From the NCBI GenBank assembly GCA_031266115.1, contig JAISBQ010000337.1:1-9267 (forward strand): DNA of 9,267 nt. The letters run 5' to 3'. The position numbers and the translations under genes are program-made. Shown piece after piece: positions 1-6,148 of the stretch; the first letter of the stretch is position 1, and each line of letters begins with the position of its first letter. This DNA comes from Bifidobacteriaceae bacterium. Lineage in GTDB: Bacteria; Actinomycetota; Actinomycetes; Actinomycetales; WQXJ01. The notes beneath the pieces were generated by a model. It did not search any database. It was not told the DNA's origin and worked only from the letters and a program-made list of their open reading frames with translations.

Positions 1-2
1 AC

Positions 3-920
3 CGCGTTCGTGCCCGGGTTGACCTGCGCGAGCAGGTGGTTTCCTTCCCGCCGCAGCCCGTGATCACATCCGACAACCTGGTCGTGTCCATCGACACGGT
101 GATCTACTTCCAGGTCACCGACCCCAAGTCCGCGGTGTACGAGATCGCCAACTACATCACCGGCATCGAGCAACTGACGGTGACCACGTTGCGTAACGTC
201 ATCGGCTCAATGGATCTGGAGCAGACCCTGACGTCCCGTGACCAGATCAACGGACAGCTTCGCGGTGTCCTCGATGAGGCCACCGGCCGGTGGGGCATCC
301 GCGTCAACCGCGTGGAACTCAAAGCAATCGATCCCCCCGCCTCCGTCCAAGATTCGATGGAGAAGCAGATGCGCGCCGAGCGGGACCGGCGGGCGGCGAT
401 CCTCACCGCAGAGGGCATCAAGCAGTCACAGATCCTCACCGCCGAGGGCGAGAAGCAGGCAGCGATCCTCAGGGCCGAAGGTGAGGCGCAGTCCTCGATC
501 CTGCGTGCCCAGGGCGAATCGCGGGCGATCGTGCAGGTTTTCGACGCCATCCACCGCGGCGATGCGGACCCCAAGTTGCTCGCCTATCAGTATCTGCAGA
601 TGCTGCCCCAGGTGGCCGCGTCGCCATCGTCCAAGCTGTGGATCATCCCTGCCGAATTCACCACCGCCTTGGAGGGAATGGCCAAGGCCTTCACCGGGGT
701 TGGTCCTCGCCACCCCGGCGGGCCAGGTGCCGACGATGCCGACGCTGACGGGATCAGCTTCGGGCCGATCGATCTCGCGGACCCTTCCGAAGCGTTACGC
801 GCCGCCCAACACGCCGCCGATGCCGCCACCTCCGACGCCACGCACGCCGGCTCCCGCTCGGGCCGCCCATTCACACCCGACGCCGAGATCGGTCAAGCCC
901 CCGGGACGGGGTCAGCCTGA
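3..920 (+). CDS. SPFH/band 7 (stomatin-like) membrane scaffold protein, 5' end missing
   Basis: The reading frame is open from the first whole codon at base 3, so the gene starts upstream of the window; 305 residues are visible. The text VRARVDLREQVVSFPPQPVI, followed by a strand-rich stretch ending in IYFQVTDP, is the core of an SPFH domain. Residues of the type MEKQMRAERDRRAAILTAEG then lead into four 11-residue repeats (390-521), the usual SPFH coiled-coil region. The segment SKLWIIPAEFTTALEGM resembles the end of QmcA/Rv1488-type proteins. The last ~85 residues are Gly/Ala/Asp-rich and probably disordered. The missing ~75-80 residues should hold the N-terminal membrane anchor; the whole protein would then be about 380 aa, normal for actinobacteria. 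Family members oligomerise at the membrane and organise membrane microdomains or protease complexes; the exact partner here is unknown. An NfeD-like gene upstream would be expected but lies outside the window. The stop is one base from the stop of the convergent CHAP gene. Family assignment is firm, function is not. Confidence 0.9.
   Translation, partial: RVRARVDLREQVVSFPPQPVITSDNLVVSIDTVIYFQVTDPKSAVYEIANYITGIEQLTVTTLRNVIGSMDLEQTLTSRDQINGQLRGVLDEATGRWGIRVNRVELKAIDPPASVQDSMEKQMRAERDRRAAILTAEGIKQSQILTAEGEKQAAILRAEGEAQSSILRAQGESRAIVQVFDAIHRGDADPKLLAYQYLQMLPQVAASPSSKLWIIPAEFTTALEGMAKAFTGVGPRHPGGPGADDADADGISFGPIDLADPSEALRAAQHAADAATSDATHAGSRSGRPFTPDAEIGQAPGTGSA
390..521 (+). repeat. Four tandem 33-base units coding 11-residue coiled-coil repeats
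   Basis: Inside the SPFH gene, four consecutive 11-residue units can be read: RAAILTAEGIK, QSQILTAEGEK, QAAILRAEGEA and QSSILRAQGES, followed by a fading RAIVQVF. The IL-x-AEG core is kept in the first three and becomes AQG in the fourth. Eleven-residue (hendecad) periodicity is typical of the right-handed or straight coiled coils of SPFH oligomers. The DNA units differ at codon third positions, so this is an old protein-level repeat rather than a recent DNA duplication. Confidence 0.8.
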
Positions 921-921
921 C

Positions 922-2973
922 CTACAGGTCGTTGATGTGGATGAACCTGGCTGGCCAGTCGGAAGCGCCGGGGCGCAACACGCGGGTGCCGTAGTTACCG
1001 CGGTTGTAGAAGTTGTACTCCTCAATGAGGATCGAGCCATCCTCACGAATCGCGCTGACGATCGCCACATGGCCCCGCCCACGGCCCGTGTTGGAGCCCC
1101 ACCAGGCGACGGCACCCAGCGCCGGCCTATCATCGGTCGCTTCGGGGAAATGGCTCGCCCACTGCACGGCATTGCCGCCACCCGAGGTCATCGACCAGTG
1201 GGTGAACCTCCAACCACCCTTGGTGATGCCGGCATATCGGTTCAACCGCCACGCGACAAAGTCGGTGCAATTATTGGGGGAGTAGCCAAGCGGTGATCCA
1301 CGTGAGAAGGGGTAATCGTCGCCGAGGGTGACATCGCCGACCTCGCCCCGCCGCCACACCACATCGTCGCCCGCGAGAACCTGCACGTCGCCGCCGTCGG
1401 TCAGCCTGGTGACCGCTCCCGGCGTGCCGGCCGGGGTGGACCACACCTGCTCCACGCCGTCGGACAGCGTGAGGGCACCCGAGGAATCCTGGACCAGAGT
1501 TTCACCGCCCGAGGCGGGCGACCACAACCGCAGGCCCGTCTTGTTGGCGAGGAAGAGCGTCCCTTCCTCGTCCAGTTCGAGGGTGTAGCGGCCGTTCTCC
1601 GAGACAAGCTTCTCGCCACGGACCATCGAGTCCCCGGCCCTCAGCTCAATCGGGTCGAGGCGGGTGGTCGCCGTCGCCGTCGCCACGAGCTGTGGCTTGG
1701 TGTCAGCTCGCTTGACGAACACCGCGTAGGAGTATTCCGACTCCGGCACCAGGCCCTGGTCAACCAACTCCGAGGCCTGCGGATTGTCCAGCGGCACATC
1801 CGCGCCGTCCTTGACGGTCTCCGCCGCTTTGGCTCCCTCCGTCCGGCGGACTACCACCGCGTCGCCCTCGGTCAGCTTCGGGTTGTCCCACCACAGCGTG
1901 ATAGTCGAGTTGGAGCGCCTCACCACATCGAGCTCAGCGTCCTTCGCCAACGACACGGTGCGCACAAGGCTCGACCGGGATGCCTGCTCCATGACGCCGC
2001 GCTGCGCCACCTGTTCCACCGTGTCCCGCAACGGGGTCAGAGCGTTGATCTCGGGGGCATCGTCCGTGACCACATGATCCGCCTCATGGCTGGTCGGCAG
2101 GCCAACCTGCACCATGGTCGCCGCCACCGCGGCGGCCGCTGCGGCGCCCATCGGTCGCAGCGCCTTGCGGGCCGCCAGTCCCACACCATCAAGGGTCTCC
2201 CCGTGCGGCGGGGCCTGGGCGATATGGCGGTGGGCCACCCCGCCGGGCCGCGGGGCAGGAGGCCGACGCCGCACCATGGCCCGCAGCGGAAGCGATGGCC
2301 GCGTCGGCTTGACCTCGGCCCGCAGCGCCCGGCGCGTCAGCGGCACCACGACCGCCTCCGCTCGGCTGCTCGCACGCCCATCCTCGCCACCGGCTTCGTC
2401 CACCGGGTCCCCGCCGTCCACGGACGCCGTCGCGAGCGCACCTTCGGTCGTCTCCCCGACAGTCTCGACACCGGCGACACCGTCCGCTTCGCAGACCTCC
2501 GGCACCAAAGGAAGGCAGAACACCACGGTCTCGGTCACATCGCCAAGCGCAGGCAAGGCGTCCCGGCTGGTCTCCGCGCCAACGGCATGGTCCTGACGAG
2601 CCGGCACACTCGGCGCCGCATCGGCGCCGGACAGGTCGCCATCGGGGGCTGCGGCCTGCGGCGACGATGCCGAATGGCGACCAGGCGGCGACGGGACAGC
2701 GCTATGGGGAACGTCATCGGCGGCGGTACCGAGGGCACGGTGGCCGAGGCGGGAGGGCACGGTGGCCGAGGCAGGAGGGGCACTGGATGCTGCGAGCGCC
2801 ACCACGTCGGATTCTGAGATACCCGCCGCGCGGGCCTCACGCAAGGCCCGCCTGGTCACAGGGAGAGCCGCGGGGAGCGTCGCAGTCGCAGACGACACCG
2901 CCGCACCGAGGGACGCCGAACCCACGTCAGGAGGTAGTGCGGCCTGCTGGTCGGCAGGCGCTCGCTGAAGCAT
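922..2973 (-). CDS. Envelope-anchored CHAP-domain peptidoglycan hydrolase with FN3-like and bulb-lectin-like domains
   Basis: The protein is 683 aa from the ATG at 2973. Residues 1-270 are Ala/Pro/Asp-rich and probably disordered; TRRALREAR (40-48) and TRRALRAE (213-220) stand out there. Residues 272-293 (Ala-rich, ending ATMVQVGLP) look like a single membrane segment or late signal anchor. Residues 347-438 look like an FN3-type beta-sandwich. Residues 444-542 read as a bulb-lectin fold: three beta repeats ending LRLW, EQVW and DVVW. Residues 552-680 are a CHAP domain, with Cys569 in NNCTDFVAW, His635 in GRGHVAIV and the EEYNF motif at 651-655 matching the Cys-His-Glu/Asn site of amidases/endopeptidases that cut peptide bonds in peptidoglycan. 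An upstream GTG at 3093 would add 40 residues, but a promoter-like sequence lies inside that stretch, so the ATG is preferred; the Shine-Dalgarno sequence before it is weak. The gene diverges from uvrC and converges on the SPFH gene. CHAP is certain, the lectin-like fold likely, the substrate and role (cell separation or remodelling) inferred. Confidence 0.85.
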   Translation of the reverse strand: MLQRAPADQQAALPPDVGSASLGAAVSSATATLPAALPVTRRALREARAAGISESDVVALAASSAPPASATVPSRLGHRALGTAADDVPHSAVPSPPGRHSASSPQAAAPDGDLSGADAAPSVPARQDHAVGAETSRDALPALGDVTETVVFCLPLVPEVCEADGVAGVETVGETTEGALATASVDGGDPVDEAGGEDGRASSRAEAVVVPLTRRALRAEVKPTRPSLPLRAMVRRRPPAPRPGGVAHRHIAQAPPHGETLDGVGLAARKALRPMGAAAAAAVAATMVQVGLPTSHEADHVVTDDAPEINALTPLRDTVEQVAQRGVMEQASRSSLVRTVSLAKDAELDVVRRSNSTITLWWDNPKLTEGDAVVVRRTEGAKAAETVKDGADVPLDNPQASELVDQGLVPESEYSYAVFVKRADTKPQLVATATATTRLDPIELRAGDSMVRGEKLVSENGRYTLELDEEGTLFLANKTGLRLWSPASGGETLVQDSSGALTLSDGVEQVWSTPAGTPGAVTRLTDGGDVQVLAGDDVVWRRGEVGDVTLGDDYPFSRGSPLGYSPNNCTDFVAWRLNRYAGITKGGWRFTHWSMTSGGGNAVQWASHFPEATDDRPALGAVAWWGSNTGRGRGHVAIVSAIREDGSILIEEYNFYNRGNYGTRVLRPGASDWPARFIHINDL
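934..1320 (-). other. CHAP catalytic domain
   Basis: This codes residues 552-680 of the minus-strand protein. Visible landmarks are the nucleophile motif NNCTDFVAWRLNRY (Cys569), a mid-domain GAVAWWGSNTGRGRGHVAIV stretch with the catalytic His635, and EEYNFYNRGNYGTR carrying the third catalytic residue. All three expected active-site positions are present, so the enzyme should be active. The domain sits at the extreme C-terminus and ends three residues before the stop, as in other secreted CHAP proteins. Confidence 0.88.
1348..1644 (-). other. Bulb-type lectin-like (beta-prism II) domain, sugar motifs degenerate
   Basis: This codes residues 444-542. The opening (GDSMVRGEKLVSENGRYTLE) matches the usual start of bulb-lectin domains, and three similar repeats follow, each with a Gly turn and a closing Trp (LRLW, EQVW, DVVW). 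The mannose-site signature QxDxNxVxY aligns to D-E-T-F-A (468-476), D-S-A-T-S (496-504) and T-G-D-Q-L (525-533). None of the three sites keeps the signature, so the fold may serve for glycan or wall contact without classic mannose binding. This is assigned from pattern reading only. Confidence 0.6.
2095..2160 (-). other. Internal transmembrane segment or late signal anchor of the CHAP protein
   Basis: This codes residues 272-293 of the CHAP protein. It is an uncharged stretch beginning after the basic text AARKALRPMG and running through seven Ala/Val residues to TMVQVGLP, followed by acidic, soluble-looking sequence. Basic residues on the N-side and acidic residues on the C-side fit a positive-inside type II anchor, with the CHAP domain outside. 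The hydrophobicity is moderate (Ala-rich), so cleavage as a signal peptide or a weak anchor are both possible. Confidence 0.6.
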
Positions 2974-3017
2974 GGGGCGTACTCTCACGGAGGTGGGGCG
3001 ATGGGGCAACGCGGGAC

Positions 3018-3045
3018 AGTCTAGCGGTAGGTCACGAAACGGCAA
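3018..3045 (-). promoter_or_regulatory. Probable promoter of the CHAP-domain gene
   Basis: On the minus strand, TTGCCG (complement of 3040-3045) lies 16 bases before TAGACT (complement of 3018-3023). The -10 fits the TANNNT actinobacterial consensus and the -35 keeps TTG. Transcription would start near 3011, giving a leader of about 38 bases to the ATG at 2973. This argues against the GTG at 3093 as the start. Assigned by motif only. Confidence 0.5.
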
Positions 3046-3103
3046 CGGTCCGACGAGAAAAGATGACGTGAAGCCTCGCGCCAATCTCCCCACCGGCGCC
3101 AGC

Positions 3104-3109
3104 TAACCT
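3104..3109 (+). promoter_or_regulatory. Candidate -10 element of uvrC, suggesting a near-leaderless mRNA
   Basis: TAACCT fits the TANNNT -10 pattern and ends eight bases before the uvrC GTG at 3118. No Shine-Dalgarno sequence is seen before that GTG. A start point about seven bases downstream would fall at 3116-3118, so the transcript could begin at or next to the start codon, as is common in actinobacteria. No good -35 is visible, so this is tentative. Confidence 0.35.
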
Positions 3110-3117
3110 ACCTAGGT

Positions 3118-5100
3118 GTGAGCGAGGTGCCCTCCTTCCGGCCGGCGCCCGGGGAGATACCGACCGAACCCGGGGTCTACCGGTTCCGCGATGCGAACGG
3201 GCGAGTCGTCTACGTGGGCAAAGCCAAGAACCTCCGCTCGCGCCTGTCGAACTACTTCCAGGACCCATCAGGGTTGCACCCCCGCACACGCCACATGGTC
3301 GCCAGCGCCAACTCCGTCGAGTGGACAGTCGTGGCCACCGAAGTTGAGGCCCTCTCCCTCGAATACTCGTGGATCAAAGAGTTCGATCCGCGATTCAACA
3401 TCAAGTACCGCGACGACAAGTCCTACCCGTACCTGGCGTTGACGATGACCGAGACGTACCCTCGTGCCCAGGTGCTTCGGGGCGCCAAGAAGAAGGGCAA
3501 CCGGTACTTCGGGCCGTTCTCCCACGCCTGGGCGATCCGGGAGACCCTGGATCAACTCCTGCGCGTCTTCCCCGTGCGCACCTGCTCGGCGGCCGTATTC
3601 CAGCGGTCGGCTCGAGCCGGCCGCCCGTGCCTCCTCGGATACATCGACAAGTGCTCCGCGCCCTGTGTCGGACGGATCAGCGCCGAGGACCACCGGGCCC
3701 TAGCCGAGGATCTCGCCGATTTCATGGACGGGGACACCGAGCGTTTCCTGCGCACGGTCGAAGCCGAGATGCGTGAGGCCGCCGCCCAGCTGGACTTCGA
3801 GCGCGCCGCACGGCTGCGCGACGATGCCGCCGCCCTCGCCCGTGTGGTGGAGCGCAACGCCATCGTCCTCGCCGATCGCACCGATGCGGACGTGTTCGGT
3901 CTTGCCCAAGACGAGCTCGAAGCGGCCGCTCAGGTGTTCATGGTGCGGGGCGGGCGAGTGCGCGGCCAGCGGGGGTGGATCGTCGAGAAGGTGGACGATT
4001 CGACGGACGCCGATCTGGTCTCCGGTCTCCTGCGCTCTGTGTACCTCGAGGCCGATGCGGCGGTGCCACGCGAAGTGCTTGTCCCCGTGCTGCCCACGGA
4101 TGTCGACAGGCTGCGCGATCTGCTTCGCGACCTGCGTGGCACCCACGTGTCCGTCCGCGTACCCCAGCGCGGCGACAAGCGCGCCTTGGCCGAAACCGTG
4201 ACCAAGAACGCCGAACACGCCCTCGCCCTGCACAAGGCACGCCGATCCGGGGACCTGACCACCCGATCAGAAGCCCTACGCCAACTCCAAGAAGCCCTGG
4301 ACATGGACGATGCTCCCCTGCGCATCGAGTGCTACGACATCTCCACCACAGGGGGTTCGGACCAGGTAGCGTCCATGGTGGTCTTCGAAGATGGTCTGGC
4401 CCGCAAGAGCGAGTACCGCCGCTTCCAGATTCGTGGCGCGACCGGCCAGGGCGCCACCGACGATACGGCCGCCATCCACGAGGTCATCGCCCGCCGCTTC
4501 GCCAAGCTGTCCTCGCAGACCGACACACAGGGCGAGAACAATGCGCCGGGTGACGGCGCCACGGGCGGCGTCACAGTGACCGGCGAGGTCGAGGCCAATC
4601 CGCGAGCGGGAGGCCGTCTCCCGGCGTTCGCCTACCCCCCCAACCTTGTTGTGGTCGATGGCGGCGCCCCCCAGGTCGCAGCCGCCCAGCGGGCGTTGGA
4701 GGAGGCCGGCGCGGTGGACGTGACACTTGTCGGGCTCGCCAAGCGTCTCGAAGAGGTGTGGCTGGTGGACGAAACCTTCCCGCTCATCCTGCCGCGCACC
4801 TCCGAGGGCCTGTACCTCCTCCAGCGGCTGCGCGATGAGGCCCACCGCTTCGCCATCACCTATCACCGCGTCAAGCGCTCGGCCGGGATGACCGGGTCGG
4901 CGCTCGACGATATTCCCGGCCTTGGACCGGCTCGGCGCAAGGCGCTGCTCACCCGCTTCGGCTCAGTTGCCCGGATCGCCGGGACCGAGCCGGCCGCCCT
5001 CACCGAGGTCGACGGGATCGGTCCTACCCTCGCAGCCACCATCCATGCCGCCCTGCATCCACCGGTCCCGGGGGCCGGAGCCACGGCCTCGGAGACCTGA
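3118..5100 (+). CDS. uvrC: UvrABC excinuclease subunit C
   Basis: UvrC makes the 3' and 5' incisions around DNA lesions already bound by UvrB in nucleotide excision repair. The 660-aa product has the full family layout. The GIY-YIG nuclease (about 15-97) shows GVYRFRD (19-25), VYVGKAKNLRSRL (31-43) and the glutamates near 77-82. A cysteine cluster C156-x14-C171-x7-C179-x3-C183 matches the reported [4Fe-4S] ligands of bacterial UvrC. A UVR UvrB-contact segment lies near 206-241 (QLDFERAARLRDDAAAL). The RNase H-like 5' nuclease (about 398-585) has CYDIS with D407, VVVDGG with D514 and DEAHRFAI with H576. Two helix-hairpin-helix motifs follow (about 596-648; DDIPGLGPARRKALL and VDGIGPTLAATI). 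The GTG at 3118 is chosen because MSEVPSFRPAPGEIPTEPGV matches the usual actinobacterial N-terminus; there is no Shine-Dalgarno sequence. Residues ~464-502 are a Gly/Thr-rich insertion inside the RNase H region. All catalytic residues are present, so it should be functional. Confidence 0.98.
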   Translation: MSEVPSFRPAPGEIPTEPGVYRFRDANGRVVYVGKAKNLRSRLSNYFQDPSGLHPRTRHMVASANSVEWTVVATEVEALSLEYSWIKEFDPRFNIKYRDDKSYPYLALTMTETYPRAQVLRGAKKKGNRYFGPFSHAWAIRETLDQLLRVFPVRTCSAAVFQRSARAGRPCLLGYIDKCSAPCVGRISAEDHRALAEDLADFMDGDTERFLRTVEAEMREAAAQLDFERAARLRDDAAALARVVERNAIVLADRTDADVFGLAQDELEAAAQVFMVRGGRVRGQRGWIVEKVDDSTDADLVSGLLRSVYLEADAAVPREVLVPVLPTDVDRLRDLLRDLRGTHVSVRVPQRGDKRALAETVTKNAEHALALHKARRSGDLTTRSEALRQLQEALDMDDAPLRIECYDISTTGGSDQVASMVVFEDGLARKSEYRRFQIRGATGQGATDDTAAIHEVIARRFAKLSSQTDTQGENNAPGDGATGGVTVTGEVEANPRAGGRLPAFAYPPNLVVVDGGAPQVAAAQRALEEAGAVDVTLVGLAKRLEEVWLVDETFPLILPRTSEGLYLLQRLRDEAHRFAITYHRVKRSAGMTGSALDDIPGLGPARRKALLTRFGSVARIAGTEPAALTEVDGIGPTLAATIHAALHPPVPGAGATASET

Positions 5101-5107
5101 TCTCGCA

Positions 5108-5135
5108 GGTCCCGCGCGGGCGAGCTCGCGGGACC
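5108..5135 (+). terminator. GC-rich hairpin after uvrC, candidate terminator
   Basis: GGTCCCGCG (5108-5116) and CGCGGGACC (5127-5135) are perfect 9-base arms around a 10-base loop. It starts eight bases after the uvrC stop. No U-tract follows, which is common for stem-loops that end transcripts in high-GC actinobacteria. An alternative pairing through the central GCGAGCTCGC palindrome (5120-5129) is possible. It may end uvrC transcripts, or attenuate read-through into rapZ. Confidence 0.5.
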
Positions 5136-5173
5136 ACCACAGCGGCGACGACGAACGTGGCATGCTTGGGCGC

Positions 5174-6148
5174 GTGACGTCATCGGACGGGGACGGCGCG
5201 GTCCCCACGGATCCCACACCCACCTTCCCGGCCGGGGTGCCCCAACTGGACGCCGCGGCACTGGACCTGTCCCTACTGGCTGGCGGCCCCTTCCCCGGGG
5301 AAATCCTCGTCATCACGGGAATGTCCGGTGCGGGACGGACGATGGCGGCAGGCGTGCTTCAGGACCATGGATGGTATGTGGTGGACAACATCCCGCCCAG
5401 GCTGATCGCGCCCCTGGCCGGCATGATGACGCCCAGCGGTCCCGGCGTCACCCGCCTCGCCGTCGTGGTGGATGTCCGCTCGCGCCAGTTCTTCCGCACA
5501 CTGGTCGATTCCCTTGACGCCTTGGAAGCGGCGGGCATCGCCCACCGCGTGCTGTTCCTCGACGCCGGCGATGACACGCTGGTCCGCCGCTACGAGCAGG
5601 TCCGCCGCCCCCACCCACTCCAGGGTGACCACGGCCTGCTGGCCGGGATCGCGCGAGAACGGGAGGTGGTGGAGCCGCTGCGACGCCGGGCGGACCAGGT
5701 CATCGACACCTCGAGCTTGACCGTCCACGACCTTGCCCGCGAGATGGGCCGGTTCGCCGATCCGGGCAGGCCGGACGAGTTGGTGGTGGCGATCCAGTCT
5801 TTCGGCTTCAAGTACGGCGTCCCCGTGGACGCGAACCACGTGTTGGATGTGCGTTTCCTCGACAACCCGTACTGGATCGACGAGTTGCGGCACCTGACCG
5901 GGCTGGATGAACCGGTGCGCCGCTACGTCCTTGGCCTACCCGGAGCCGGCGCCGTGATCGAGCACTACACCGCCACGTTGGCTATCGCTCTAGACGCCTG
6001 CGCCCGCGATGGCCACCCGCGGGTCGCCATCGCCGTCGGATGTACGGGCGGCAAGCACCGGTCGGTGGCCATGGCCGAAGAACTCGCCGCCCACCTCGCG
6101 CACCTTGGCCGTGTGCGAACCACTCACCGCGACTTGGGGCGCGAGTGA
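5174..6148 (+). CDS. rapZ: RapZ/YvcJ-family P-loop nucleotide-binding protein
   Basis: The 324-aa product carries the RapZ signature. A P-loop GMSGAGRT lies at residues 49-56, with Arg where most Walker A motifs have Lys, as I recall for actinobacterial members. WYVVDNIPPRLI (67-78), VVVDVRSR (97-104), SFGFKYGVPVDANHVLDVRF (209-228), NPYW..ELRHLTG (231-243) and the C-terminal GCTGGKHRSVAMAEEL (289-304) follow. In E. coli RapZ senses glucosamine-6-phosphate and steers small RNAs GlmY/GlmZ to RNase E; those RNAs are not known in actinobacteria, so the role here is likely a nucleotide- or metabolite-sensing function tied to envelope metabolism. Start: the GTG at 5174 is preferred; an in-frame ATG at 5162 would add four residues, and neither has a Shine-Dalgarno sequence. 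CATGCT at 5161-5166 could be a -10 giving a leaderless GTG. About 40 residues precede the P-loop, an extension compared with the short N-terminus of most homologues. It is translationally coupled to yvcK. Confidence 0.94.
   Translation: MTSSDGDGAVPTDPTPTFPAGVPQLDAAALDLSLLAGGPFPGEILVITGMSGAGRTMAAGVLQDHGWYVVDNIPPRLIAPLAGMMTPSGPGVTRLAVVVDVRSRQFFRTLVDSLDALEAAGIAHRVLFLDAGDDTLVRRYEQVRRPHPLQGDHGLLAGIAREREVVEPLRRRADQVIDTSSLTVHDLAREMGRFADPGRPDELVVAIQSFGFKYGVPVDANHVLDVRFLDNPYWIDELRHLTGLDEPVRRYVLGLPGAGAVIEHYTATLAIALDACARDGHPRVAIAVGCTGGKHRSVAMAEELAAHLAHLGRVRTTHRDLGRE

Noticed and set aside
238..1296. Long plus-strand open frame of 352 codons across the end of the SPFH gene and the CHAP domain
   Set aside because: Its translation is Ser/Pro/Arg-rich with no recognisable domain, and it runs through two genes with clear families in other frames. 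It is a high-GC shadow frame.
2074..2817. Plus-strand open frame of 247 codons opposite the CHAP protein N-terminus
   Set aside because: Arg/Gly/His-rich with no motif; it is antisense to a region whose minus frame continues into a clear CHAP protein with a membrane segment. The disordered N-terminus makes this less certain than elsewhere, but no ribosome site or promoter supports the plus frame.
2974..3093. Upstream extension of the CHAP gene to the GTG at 3093
   Set aside because: The extension contains a promoter-like TTGCCG-16-TAGACT pair, so the transcript probably begins inside it; the ATG at 2973 is preferred.
4922..5173. Upstream extension of the rapZ frame into uvrC
   Set aside because: The extra ~84 residues are Pro/Arg/Ser-rich and overlap the well-conserved UvrC helix-hairpin-helix coding region; no family member has such a tail.
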